Translations under genes and position numbers: made by a program | Part shown: positions 1 to 8,766 of the stretch, piece by piece | Position numbering within the stretch: position 1 is the first letter of the stretch | Layout: each line of letters begins with the position of its first letter | The notes under the pieces: generated by a model | Databases searched by the model: none | What the model saw: the letters and a program-made list of their open reading frames with translations, nothing else | What the model was told of the DNA's origin: nothing | DNA from: Tubiluchus corallicola | Taxonomy: Eukaryota > Priapulida > Priapulimorpha > Priapulimorphida > Tubiluchidae | Assembly (NCBI GenBank): GCA_030141605.1 | Contig: JAQGDQ010001343.1 | Location: 1-46,024 of the forward strand | Length of the DNA stretch: 46,024 nucleotides | Reading direction: 5' to 3'

Positions 1-245
1 TATTCGCGAGCGCTATCGCATATATCTCTCTTTCACTTAATTCCTGCGCGGTGCCGAATATACTGTTCTTCCTAATTCTTATAGGTCTACTAGAATTGTT
101 CCGTAATAGTAGTGAGCATTTTCGCCTCTCGTTTAACTCAACCAACCCAGCCTCAAATCCAACATCTGGGCGGTTCTTAAAAGTGGGCGCATTTTCTGCC
201 ATTTCCACACACGTAAAAGTTGACCCGAGGGTCGATCTCTTTAAT

Positions 246-917
246 TCACGCTCGCAGCACCACTTCTACTTTTTGACTAGGGACGCAAACGTTCTCATCC
301 GCGAGCAGCAAATCTAATTCCTGCTCACTAATTTTCTCTAAAGCAAGTAAATGGGCTCTGTTGCCGATAACTAACAATTTTTGGCCACAGTCTAACGAAG
401 CACCCATTCGGTGGAGTGCATCTATCCCTAGTATAGCCTGCTGTTTCAAGTTTGCAATTTGGTATTTAATTCGTATTTTGCTATCGCCAAACTTCGTTTC
501 TATAACCTTTGAACCGAGTACCGGCATTGCCATGCCGGAAGCGTCCTTTAAAGTTATTTTACTAACATCATACAGGCCCATACCTAATTTTTTATATAAC
601 CCTGATGAGATGCACGACGTGGTTGCCCCAGTATCAACAAGCAACCACGCCGGGCGTCCATTCAACTCCACCACACAGGTAGGTTGGGAAATTATAGATT
701 CCTGCCAACCTGTGGAACTGTGCGTTCGATACACACTCACGGTATCCCATTTATCCCTTCCTATACTATTTAACTTTAACCTTTTTCGGCACCCTTTAAG
801 CGCAGTCCGTCTTTCTCCATTATCATTTCCGCTTTTACAACATTTACACGTACCAATCTTATTTATACTTCTATTCACATTGCCGCTCATCTCCTCTACA
901 CAATCTCGGCTCCTCAC
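246..917 (-). pseudogene. Retroviral-type aspartic protease region, left copy, broken
   Basis: The reading frame encodes a gypsy-type aspartic protease with the catalytic LLVDTGATTSC loop and the ILGIDAL flap/second motif. It is identical to the element A protease until about base 270. There a small indel changes the frame, and translation ends after VEVVLRA. In element A the same frame continues for almost 100 more codons, so this copy is C-terminally broken. The protease would process the Gag-Pol polyprotein. Confidence 0.85.
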
Positions 918-941
918 GGGGGAGACAACCCACTGGGAGCA

Positions 942-1821
942 TTACCAGTTTTCCTGCGGCCTTCTACGGCCTAATCTCCCTTGCATGACAGGACTCCTGT
1001 ATCGACACTCCCTAGCAAAGTGTCCCGGTCTCTTACACTTAAAACATATATCCGCCTGCGTGGGCCTTCGTGGGTCCGGGTTCCACCTGCCTAACCCTTG
1101 ACGGCCTAATTCGGTGGGCTGAGACCGCTGCCTAGGTGCTGGCCCTCTGTGGGGAGGATTCCTACCTACCGGATGCTGTTTACCCTGGCGGTTCTCGGGA
1201 ACCGTTTTCCTATTCTCAGGGCGACCTTGTCCCGGCCTTTTAGCATCTCTGGGCACCATCATCTGACATACAGGGCTGTCATCTTCATTACTCGACTCAG
1301 TTGCTATATAATCAACTTCCATATGCGTATCCATTCTCATCTGGTGAGCGACATGCCGACTCTTCAACCTCGTAATCTCATGGTTACTTTCATCGTCTCG
1401 GCATCTCGCATACTCCACCTCTAAGGTCAGGGGGTTGTGCTTAATTAACTTGGCTCTTAATTGATCATTTCTAAGTGATTCTATCAATACATCCGTTAGA
1501 AACTGTTGTGCCAGGGGCTGGTCAATCTCTGTAGGTCTATAGGCCAATCTAGCATGGTACCAAATACAGTCAACTAACTGTCTCAAGGATTCTTGTTTCT
1601 TTTGCCTAAGATTCTTTAATTCTATCATGTGTTTTGTCAATTCCGCATGGTTTACATACCGCTGTTCTAAAAACGTTACAAATTGACTCCAGTTCATACT
1701 AGGCCATAATTCCCTATTCGCATCTAAATACTGAGCGCAAGAACCGTCAACTGTCATATAAGCCAATCTTACACACACACCACCAGCATTCTGTGAGTCG
1801 GGTGAGATACAAAACCCCCTC
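942..1821 (-). pseudogene. Gag (nucleocapsid part), left copy, N-terminally truncated
   Basis: The frame encodes the C-terminal 280 or so residues of the element A Gag without amino acid changes, including the CCHC zinc knuckle CFKCKRPGHFAREC that binds the element RNA. It ends with the same stop codon after the residues QENW as in element A. The N-terminal part is missing because homology stops at 1821. No start codon or promoter is visible upstream; the neighbouring DNA is a microsatellite. Confidence 0.88.
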
Positions 1822-2130
1822 TATCTGTGTCTCTCTCTGTCTCTCTCTGTCTCTCTGTGTCTCTCTCTCTGTCTCTCTGTGTGTCTCTGTCTCTCTCTCT
1901 CTGTCTCTCTGTGTCTCTTTCCGTCTCTCTGTGTCTTTCTCTGTCTCTTTCTGTCTCTCTGTGTCTCTCTCTGTCTCTGTGTGTCTCTGTCTCTGTCTCT
2001 CTTTGTGTCTCTATGTGTCTCTCTGTGTCTCTCTGTAACTCTCTCTGTCTCTCTGCCTCTCTGTGTCTCTCTCTGTCTCTCTGTGTTTCTCTCTGTCTCT
2101 CTGTGTCTCTCTCTGTCTCTCTGTGTCTCT
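1822..2130. repeat. CT/GT-rich microsatellite (TCTCTGTGTCTC type)
   Basis: About 310 bases consist almost only of CTCT, TGTC and TGTG units, with occasional TTTC and CTAT interruptions. All open frames on both strands across it are low-complexity artefacts (Ser/Leu/Cys/Val runs on one strand, Arg/Glu/Thr runs on the other). It adjoins the broken end of the left gypsy copy exactly. Confidence 0.95.
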
Positions 2131-3860
2131 TTTGATAAGGAGGTTACCATAGCAACACATAGTAGCAGCTTACTGTATGTATTATCAATTATTAGCTTAT
2201 TATTATTTACTATAGTGCGACTTTTCTTTGAATATTGGCGAATAAAAAATAGTCGTGGACGTAAAGAATTTGTTGTTGTCTTTTTTTTATTTTGAAAATT
2301 TGCGATTATAAGCGTCAGCGCCCTGATTCTCGTTAGAGTTTAGTTGAATATGGTAGTCGGTGTATATGCGTATATCTTTACGAGACGGTGGAAACCTGGC
2401 GGTTAAATACAATATGAGCGAATGGCTTGAAACATACGTTACACAGAGTCGGAATTAGTATGTAACGGCCGAGGCAGGGTCATACTGGCCTTTGCTGCGT
2501 TTCTTAACCAGTTTTTTTGTTAATGCCCGTTGTTAGTAAGCAGAAGTCTGGTTGTCGAAGCTGCCAAAGTTGCCACACCAAGGTATTAGTAACTAACTAA
2601 CTATTAACTCGAATTGATTTGAGGAAAAATATCAGGGACTGACAGCTATTCGCCTGTTGAATACAAGACCACACAAAGCTGTGCGCGTTTTAAAAATTGG
2701 CTCGCAATATGTTATATTCGATGCTCGCGGCGGTTTCAACACAATTTCACAAATAGTGCCTTGCCTCGCCTTGTCCGCCTTACTTTAGAATCTTGTTTAG
2801 CAAAGCGACACTAAACCTTTTTGACTGAAGTCTATTTTTCAATCAAGACAGTGGGGCCCTCCCGAGGCCCCCGTATTGATCCACGGGCCATAGGTATATA
2901 GCCCGAGCACTTGTACACGAAACTGTTATTATGTACATGAAACTATTCCGTGTTTTATACAGATTATAAAAATCACTATGTTATAATCGTCACAGGGGCC
3001 CTTCGAAGGGAATGCGGCCCCTGATGAGGGGCCTGGTTGCTAGGAGTGCCCAGACATCTAAAGCCAGTCCATTACTACTATAAACATTGACGTTGCTGCA
3101 CTTTGTATCGATTCTAATGGCAACACCGTCATCCAAAGGCGAATAGCTAAATATAGGTCAAGGTTGTGAAAATGGCAAAAAAGAGCAACTTTGGCTAAAA
3201 ATTCTGGACACTTGGGAGATCGCTGGCCAAAATTTTATTTCATGCATTTGTAGGACTAGTCAAGCTGCAAATAAAAATATATTGATTAGTCCCCCAATAC
3301 CCGCCCCAGTGGAGTTACGGGGATTTCAAAATGGCGTCTAAATTCAGCAGCAGCAGACACGTATCATTTGCAATCTTATGACACCAACTGAAAAGGAGGT
3401 TCAATTTGGCAACGATAATGGTACGGTAGGGCAAGACCCCTACTATATATATCACCAACTAACTAGTGCTGGATCGCTCATTTACTGTCTGTAATAACGT
3501 GAGAAATAATGGGCAATTTTTTACGCCAAAATGGCCAAAATCCGAAAAAAATCAAAATGGCGGCTTTTCTCAGAAACGGCTCATTTCTGAAATCTAATAT
3601 TTTGGCTGTGGAGTACATCTGAGGGGACCATCAAACCCTGTGAATATGAACAAAATCGGTGATTTGTCACCTTCCACTATTTTGCTGATTTTCTCACGGA
3701 ATGACTCTTAAACTGTTGGCGGCAATCCCGTGGGTCTTAGGCTCTATTGCAGTCAAGCTAGGCATTGTCCGACTAATCCTAAATGCTGTGTTAATAAGGC
3801 AACTGACATTTTGATAGACTGTAAAAATAGTCAAAGAAGTAAATAAACAAACTGAAAATA
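2131..3860. other. No gene recognised; non-coding DNA upstream of the sulfotransferase exon
   Basis: I see no convincing coding frame. The region holds GC-rich GGGGCCC/GGCCCC blocks at about 2864-3034, listed separately, and AT-rich stretches with CAAAATGGC-type words around 3330 and 3530-3565 that look like dispersed repeat sequence. Part of it is probably intron or a repeat in the intron preceding the exon at 3874. Confidence 0.5.
2994..3034. repeat. GC-rich nested inverted repeat (hairpin potential)
   Basis: The arms AGGGGCC and GGCCCCT (2994-3022) enclose the 10-base palindrome CCTTCGAAGG, and a further AGGGGCCT follows at 3027-3034. A related block, GGGGCCCTCCCGAGGCCCC, lies at about 2871-2889. 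Both stand out from the AT-rich surroundings. Function unknown; they could be parts of a decayed repeat. Confidence 0.5.
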
Positions 3861-3873
3861 GTTTTTTTTCTAG
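3861..3873 (+). promoter_or_regulatory. 3' splice site of the sulfotransferase terminal exon
   Basis: A run of eight T followed by CTAG gives a good polypyrimidine tract and AG acceptor. The reading frame opens directly behind it, in phase 1 (the first two exon bases complete a split codon), and no in-frame ATG is needed at this position. Confidence 0.75.
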
Positions 3874-4736
3874 GAAGTGTTTTGCCGGATCTTTCTCATG
3901 ACACTGCACACGGGGATTTAAAGATGATTAATGATCGGAGAAAAATGCTCATAAGAGATATTTGTGAGAGAATCCAAGCAGGAGAATCTACCACCTCAGC
4001 ATATGCCATGGATTCAAGCCGTTGGCTTAAGCAAGCCTTTACTGTGCCTAAATATAAGCTGTTTTACTGCGCTGTACCAAAGGCAGGAACTACAATGTGG
4101 AAAATCATTTTGATGAAATTAGCTTCGAATAGAACTGTTAAACCTGAGTATATCCACCATGAAATGTATTCACTAAGATTTGGTAAAGTATTTGAGGAAA
4201 ATGATCGAAACTATACGTTAGATAATTTTAGGAAGTTTTTATTCGTCAGAGAACCGTTAACACGACTTTTGTCTGGCTACAGGAACAAAATAGAGGCAGG
4301 AAGCACTCTTTTCATCAAACCCATTTACAACTTTTTTTATGACAAATCTACACAAACTACACTGTTACCACCAAATTGGATACCAACTTTCGAGCAATTT
4401 TTACTGTACATTACACAAACTAAGAACACGGCATTGAATGAACACTGGGCGAGATATGTTGACTTGTGTAACGTTTGTTTTATAAAGTACGATTTTATTG
4501 GTAAACTAGAAAATGTGGACAGAGAATCAGTACAGTTTCTGAATAGTATTTCTTCGTCAAGGCAGTTTAATTCCTTTGCTGAAAAAATTATAAAAAAAAG
4601 CAGAGCAGACAATCTTTTAGACAAATATTATAGTGTCATTCCCTTAAAATTAGGTTTAATGATATACGAAAAATATTATCTAGATTTTCTCTTTTTCAAT
4701 TACACTTTTAGGTATGATTTGTTTCGAAAAATATAG
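3874..4736 (+). CDS. Carbohydrate sulfotransferase (HNK-1ST/CHST8-14 type), terminal exon
   Basis: The exon encodes about 285 residues of a Golgi sulfotransferase that transfers sulfate from PAPS to a glycan. The 5'-phosphosulfate loop is AVPKAGTTMWK (about residues 64-74, counted from the TTG at 3882). The 3'-phosphate site is FVREPLTRLLSGYRNKIE (121-138). The family-typical NEHWARYVDLC and KYDFIGKLENV follow at about 186-212. The product ends at a TAG. The usual cytoplasmic tail, signal anchor and stem are absent, so at least one exon lies upstream; I could not find it. The first in-frame ATG (about 3924) would give a protein lacking any anchor, so I prefer the spliced reading. The acceptor sugar is not deducible: chondroitin/dermatan GalNAc-4-O and HNK-1 glucuronate are both possible. 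There are no disabling mutations in the exon. It sits between two inverted gypsy copies. Confidence 0.9.
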
Positions 4737-6096
4737 TTCCTACGTTTTCAATGCTGCCTGACCATGATGATGACGAATATGATGACGAAAAATATAACAT
4801 TAACAGTTATGATTGTAACAGCGGACAGCAGGTTTTCGTAACATCATGTTTACTTGTTGGCATCCACGCAAGTCTTAATTTGTGACAATTTCAGACTTTT
4901 TAATGTCCAGTTTTTATTATGTACATTTTAAATTGTAATCACTCTGTGTGTTTATGTAATTTTACTATGTTTGCTTACTGTTACTGATGGTTACTGAATG
5001 TTTACTTAATTTACCGTTAGACAAATGTGTATTGTGTTTGTGACAAAATTAGAAAATAATTGATTGCACACCAGGAAGCTGGCTTGCTTACGATAGATTA
5101 TTACGAGCACCTGTAAGCATGGCTACTAGATAAATACTTAGATACAGTTCATCTATGTTAAAAAGTTTATGACATTTCTCCAACACTGTATCATCGTTTA
5201 AAAGTATTTCAAATTTAAGGATAGTTACAAATCGATGGTCTAGAGCTGGAACTAAGTTGTTTGAACAACGAATTTTTGTTTTACAAAAAGGCCATTCACT
5301 TTATAAGGGCAGTCAATTTCCAGACATTTTTCAAAATTGATCATTCCCCTCTCTAGATTGAATTTGAGTAGAGAGAAGTAATCGCCATAGTTCTCCTTAT
5401 TGAACTGGGTCAACCTCAGTTTCATGCCACTCCTAAATGGGTGACAAAGAATCACGTAGCTCACAAACTCACTGCTATTGGTCCTTCATGTAGTCCGAGA
5501 ATAACGAAAACCTGGGTGACGTGCAGTCCAGAATGAGTGGGAAATTTACAGCATCGTGCATTTACCACAGATATTCTAGATCACATCTAACGAAATATTC
5601 CATCCACAAAGAAGTGTGACGACGAGTTAATTAGATGTTCCAGTTTTGCAATTTTCGCTTGAAAAATTGCTGACGCAACGCAATTGTTGTGACGTCATCT
5701 ATTATAGACTGCTTATAACTTTATAACTTTAATTGAGTAAAACCTGCTACTGGCTTTGCGTTAAAAATGAGGACTATGTAGGATGTTCGCATATTATTGA
5801 TTGTGTTATTACAATTAAATTGCTATCTAGTTTACCTGCTAAATACGACTGTTACAACTCCATTCAGTAGTATATGTACATTGTAGGATGAGAGTTACGT
5901 AAAAATTTTCAGTTAAAAATCTAGGACTAGACTTTTGTGTCAGCATCGATGTTGGTCCTTTTACTGTGGCAAATATTCAACCAAGTAGAAAAGTAAACAT
6001 AATTTAAGGCTTTTCAATGTTTTTTCCTGAATGATGCAAATAAGTTAGTTAGGCAACGTGTGGTATAAAACAAGTTAAAACGTTTTTTATTTTCAT
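4737..6096. other. Downstream flank of the sulfotransferase gene; no gene recognised
   Basis: This is AT-rich sequence that probably begins with the 3' UTR. A clear AATAAA near the stop codon was not found. A 60-bp dispersed repeat lies at 5802-5861. The last 100 bases have no resemblance to the gypsy LTRs elsewhere in the window, so the 5' LTR of element A is missing here. Confidence 0.5.
5802..5861 (+). repeat. 60-bp dispersed repeat, copy 1
   Basis: This stretch aligns without gaps to 27541-27600, with about 51 of 60 positions identical and a shared core CTGCTAAATA. Sequence on either side is not obviously alike. It is probably a piece of an interspersed repeat family. Confidence 0.6.
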
Positions 6097-7305
6097 GACG
6101 CTCTTCCTCGCAAAATCGGAGAGCAACAAAGCGGAGAGGTACAAGCTTTGCATGCGATAATTTTGAGACGTATAAGAGATGAGGAAAGTAAGGCGGAAGG
6201 TAGCCTTCTCCCACACGCGACGATTAACCCAGGGGTTCACACCTCTGCTCAAGTAGGTGGGGCGGTACCCACGATGGTGGAGAGAGCGACCTGGCTCTCC
6301 TCCCAATTAGGTAGTATTACGGACCAATGGGCGTTGTGCAGCGCATTGGCCGACCTGCCAAAGTTCTCAAGTCAGGAATCCGATTGCAGTGAGAGATTTA
6401 GAATTTGGATTCAGGGCGTTACTAGGAGGGGGTTTTGTATCTCACCCGACTCACAGAATGCTGGTGGTGTGTGTGTAAGATTGGCTTATATGACAGTTGA
6501 CGGTTCTTGCGCTCAGTATTTAGATGCGAATAGGGAATTATGGCCTAGTATGAACTGGAGTCAATTTGTAACGTTTTTAGAACAGCGGTATGTAAACCAT
6601 GCGGAATTGACAAAACACATGATAGAATTAAAGAATCTTAGGCAAAAGAAACAAGAATCCTTGAGACAGTTAGTTGACTGTATTTGGTACCATGCTAGAT
6701 TGGCCTATAGACCTACAGAGATTGACCAGCCCCTGGCACAACAGTTTCTAACGGATGTATTGATAGAATCACTTAGAAATGATCAATTAAGAGCCAAGTT
6801 AATTAAGCACAACCCCCTGACCTTAGAGGTGGAGTATGCGAGATGCCGAGACGATGAAAGTAACCATGAGATTACGAGGTTGAAGAGTCGGCATGTCGCT
6901 CACCAGATGAGAATGGATACGCATATGGAAGTTGATTATATAGCAACTGAGTCGAGTAATGAAGATGACAGCCCTGTATGTCAGATGATGGTGCCCAGAG
7001 ATGCTAAAAGGCCGGGACAAGGTCGCCCTGAGAATAGGAAAACGGTTCCCGAGAACCGCCAGGGTAAACAGCATCCGGTAGGTAGGAATCCTCCCCACAG
7101 AGGGCCAGCACCTAGGCAGCGGTCTCAGCCCACCGAATTAGGCCGTCAAGGGTTAGGCAGGTGGAACCCGGACCCACGAAGGCCCACGCAGGCGGATATA
7201 TGTTTTAAGTGTAAGAGACCGGGACACTTTGCTAGGGAGTGTCGATACAGGAGTCCTGTCATGCAAGGGAGATTAGGCCGTAGAAGGCCGCAGGAAAACT
7301 GGTAA
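6097..7305 (+). CDS. gag: Gag polyprotein, element A (N-terminus missing)
   Basis: Gag would form the particle and package element RNA. The frame has no ATG at its beginning; it runs from just downstream of an in-frame stop at 6076, and the N-terminal residues seen in element B (a DPQDVTEAQLERW-type start) are missing. Recognisable parts are the shared segment MVERATWLSSQLG (capsid N-terminal part), a retrotransposon-gag core around LAYMTVDG and FLEQRYVNHAELTKHM, a basic Pro/Arg-rich linker, and the CCHC knuckle CFKCKRPGHFAREC at 7201-7242. A 48-base in-frame segment (6427-6474) is not in element B. The stop TAA (7303-7305) is followed in the same frame by the protease. Confidence 0.88.
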   Translation, partial: DALPRKIGEQQSGEVQALHAIILRRIRDEESKAEGSLLPHATINPGVHTSAQVGGAVPTMVERATWLSSQLGSITDQWALCSALADLPKFSSQESDCSERFRIWIQGVTRRGFCISPDSQNAGGVCVRLAYMTVDGSCAQYLDANRELWPSMNWSQFVTFLEQRYVNHAELTKHMIELKNLRQKKQESLRQLVDCIWYHARLAYRPTEIDQPLAQQFLTDVLIESLRNDQLRAKLIKHNPLTLEVEYARCRDDESNHEITRLKSRHVAHQMRMDTHMEVDYIATESSNEDDSPVCQMMVPRDAKRPGQGRPENRKTVPENRQGKQHPVGRNPPHRGPAPRQRSQPTELGRQGLGRWNPDPRRPTQADICFKCKRPGHFARECRYRSPVMQGRLGRRRPQENW

Positions 7306-8280
7306 TGCTCCCAGTGGGTTGTCTCCCCCGTGAGGAGCCGAGATTGTGTAGAGGAGATGAGCGGCAATGTGAATAGAAGTATAAATAAGATTGGTACGTG
7401 TAAATGTTGTAAAAGCGGAAATGATAATGGAGAAAGACGGACTGCGCTTAAAGGGTGCCGAAAAAGGTTAAAGTTAAATAGTATAGGAAGGGATAAATGG
7501 GATACCGTGAGTGTGTATCGAACGCACAGTTCCACAGGTTGGCAGGAATCTATAATTTCCCAACCTACCTGTGTGGTGGAGTTGAATGGACGCCCGGCGT
7601 GGTTGCTTGTTGATACTGGGGCAACCACGTCGTGCATCTCATCAGGGTTATATAAAAAATTAGGTATGGGCCTGTATGATGTTAGTAAAATAACTTTAAA
7701 GGACGCTTCCGGCATGGCAATGCCGGTACTCGGTTCAAAGGTTATAGAAACGAAGTTTGGCGATAGCAAAATACGAATTAAATACCAAATTGCAAACTTG
7801 AAACAGCAGGCTATACTAGGGATAGATGCACTCCACCGAATGGGTGCTTCGTTAGACTGTGGCCAAAAATTGTTAGTTATCGGCAACAGAGCCCATTTAC
7901 TTGCTTTAGAGAAAATTAGTGAGCAGGAATTAGATTTGCTGCTCGCGGATGAGAACGTTTGCGTCCCTAGTCAAAGCGAAGTGGTGCTGCGAGTTAGAAT
8001 TCAAAGAGATCGACCCCCGGGTCAACTTTTATGTGTGGAAATGGCAGAAAATGCGCCCACTTTTAAGAACCGCCCAGATGTTGGATTTGAGGCTGGGTTG
8101 GTTGAGGTAAACGAGAGGCGAAAATGCTCACTACTATTACGGAACAATTCTAGTAGACCTATAAGAGTTAGGAAGAACAGTATATTTGGCACCGCGCAGG
8201 AATTAAGTGAAAGAGAGATATATGCGATAGCGCTCGCGAATAGTCAAGTTAATCAAGGCGGTTCGGATGATATTAATTGA
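7306..8280 (+). CDS. pro: Aspartic protease (and following Pol N-terminal linker), element A
   Basis: This frame is continuous with gag except for the TAA at 7303-7305. It starts with a Cys-rich stretch (TCKCCKSGN). The aspartic protease is in the middle: catalytic LLVDTGA at about 7603-7623 and ILGIDAL at about 7813-7833. Only one catalytic motif is present, as in all retroviral-type proteases that work as homodimers. The last 120 residues are a poorly conserved linker. It ends at a TGA (8278-8280), after which the same frame reopens toward RT. The protease would cleave Gag and Pol. Confidence 0.88.
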   Translation, partial: CSQWVVSPVRSRDCVEEMSGNVNRSINKIGTCKCCKSGNDNGERRTALKGCRKRLKLNSIGRDKWDTVSVYRTHSSTGWQESIISQPTCVVELNGRPAWLLVDTGATTSCISSGLYKKLGMGLYDVSKITLKDASGMAMPVLGSKVIETKFGDSKIRIKYQIANLKQQAILGIDALHRMGASLDCGQKLLVIGNRAHLLALEKISEQELDLLLADENVCVPSQSEVVLRVRIQRDRPPGQLLCVEMAENAPTFKNRPDVGFEAGLVEVNERRKCSLLLRNNSSRPIRVRKNSIFGTAQELSEREIYAIALANSQVNQGGSDDIN

Positions 8281-8766
8281 GAAAATAGTCAGCGAAGGTT
8301 TGTGAATGGTAGCCTTCACTGCAGGCCCGCGCTGAAGAAGGGAGTTTTGCAGAGGTCTCGAGGTCGCGCGTCATATTTAGCGGTGAACGCGGTGTCCCGC
8401 AGTGCACGCGGTAGTAAAACTCACAGCTGGGCGATGGGCAATTACCCTTTGGAAGTAAATTATGATAACGGAGGCAAGGTGTTTTTGGAATTAAAACATC
8501 TGCATGGCCCTCCAAAAAGCATTTCGTCGGCGGATGCCGAGGGCGGATATAGACATTGGCGGTATCATGACGGGGTTTCGGGAACTAAGACAGAGGTTGA
8601 ATTTAAATTGGATCATTTATCACCTTTGTGGCGGTCTAAATTAGGAAGGTTATTAAAAACATGGAGAGAGGTGTTTGCCAGTTCAGATTTAGAGTTAAAA
8701 GAAACCAAGCTCGCGGAGATGCGGATCGATACAGGGGCCAGGGCGCTCTTATCGAGTACCGAATAA
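8281..8766 (+). pseudogene. Pol segment before reverse transcriptase, element A
   Basis: This is the same frame as the protease, behind the TGA at 8278-8280. It contains a segment with WRSKLGRLLKTWREVFASSDLEL and IDTGA, which matches the region just ahead of RT in gypsy Pol (the usual end of the protease-RT linker). Near 8745-8765 the frame is lost: the expected YRVPNNLEKEL-type RT start is read in the next frame. That marks a one-base frameshift in this copy, or a programmed shift. Sequence alone cannot tell, although the position inside a conserved stretch favours a mutation. Confidence 0.7.

Larger units (their letters stand above)
1..1821 (-). mobile_element. Ty3/gypsy element fragment, inverted copy of gag-protease (left copy)
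   Basis: This segment is the reverse complement of about 6426-8242 in element A. From about 270 to 1821 I find no difference: the translations of several frames are identical between the copies. Within 1-270 there are several substitutions and small indels. The copy runs off the window at base 1. Its gag end stops abruptly at 1821, where a CT-rich microsatellite begins, so it has no gag N-terminus, leader or LTR here. It is either a 5'-truncated insertion, an inverted duplication of element A, or an assembly artefact. The orientation is head to head with element A across 4.3 kb that holds the sulfotransferase exon. Confidence 0.93.

Noticed and set aside
361-1424. Open frames on the plus strand opposite the left gag-protease copy, and their twins at 6823-7886 on the minus strand
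   Set aside because: Antisense shadows of gag and protease; they are alike in both copies only because the DNA is alike.
1793-2295. Long overlapping open frames on both strands
   Set aside because: They lie in the CT/GT microsatellite and consist of Ser/Leu/Cys/Val or Arg/Glu/Thr runs; low-complexity artefacts.
3020-3060. CTGATGAG, the core of a hammerhead ribozyme
   Set aside because: The required GAAAC after a stem II is absent (the best stem would be followed by AGAC), so no catalytic core can be formed.
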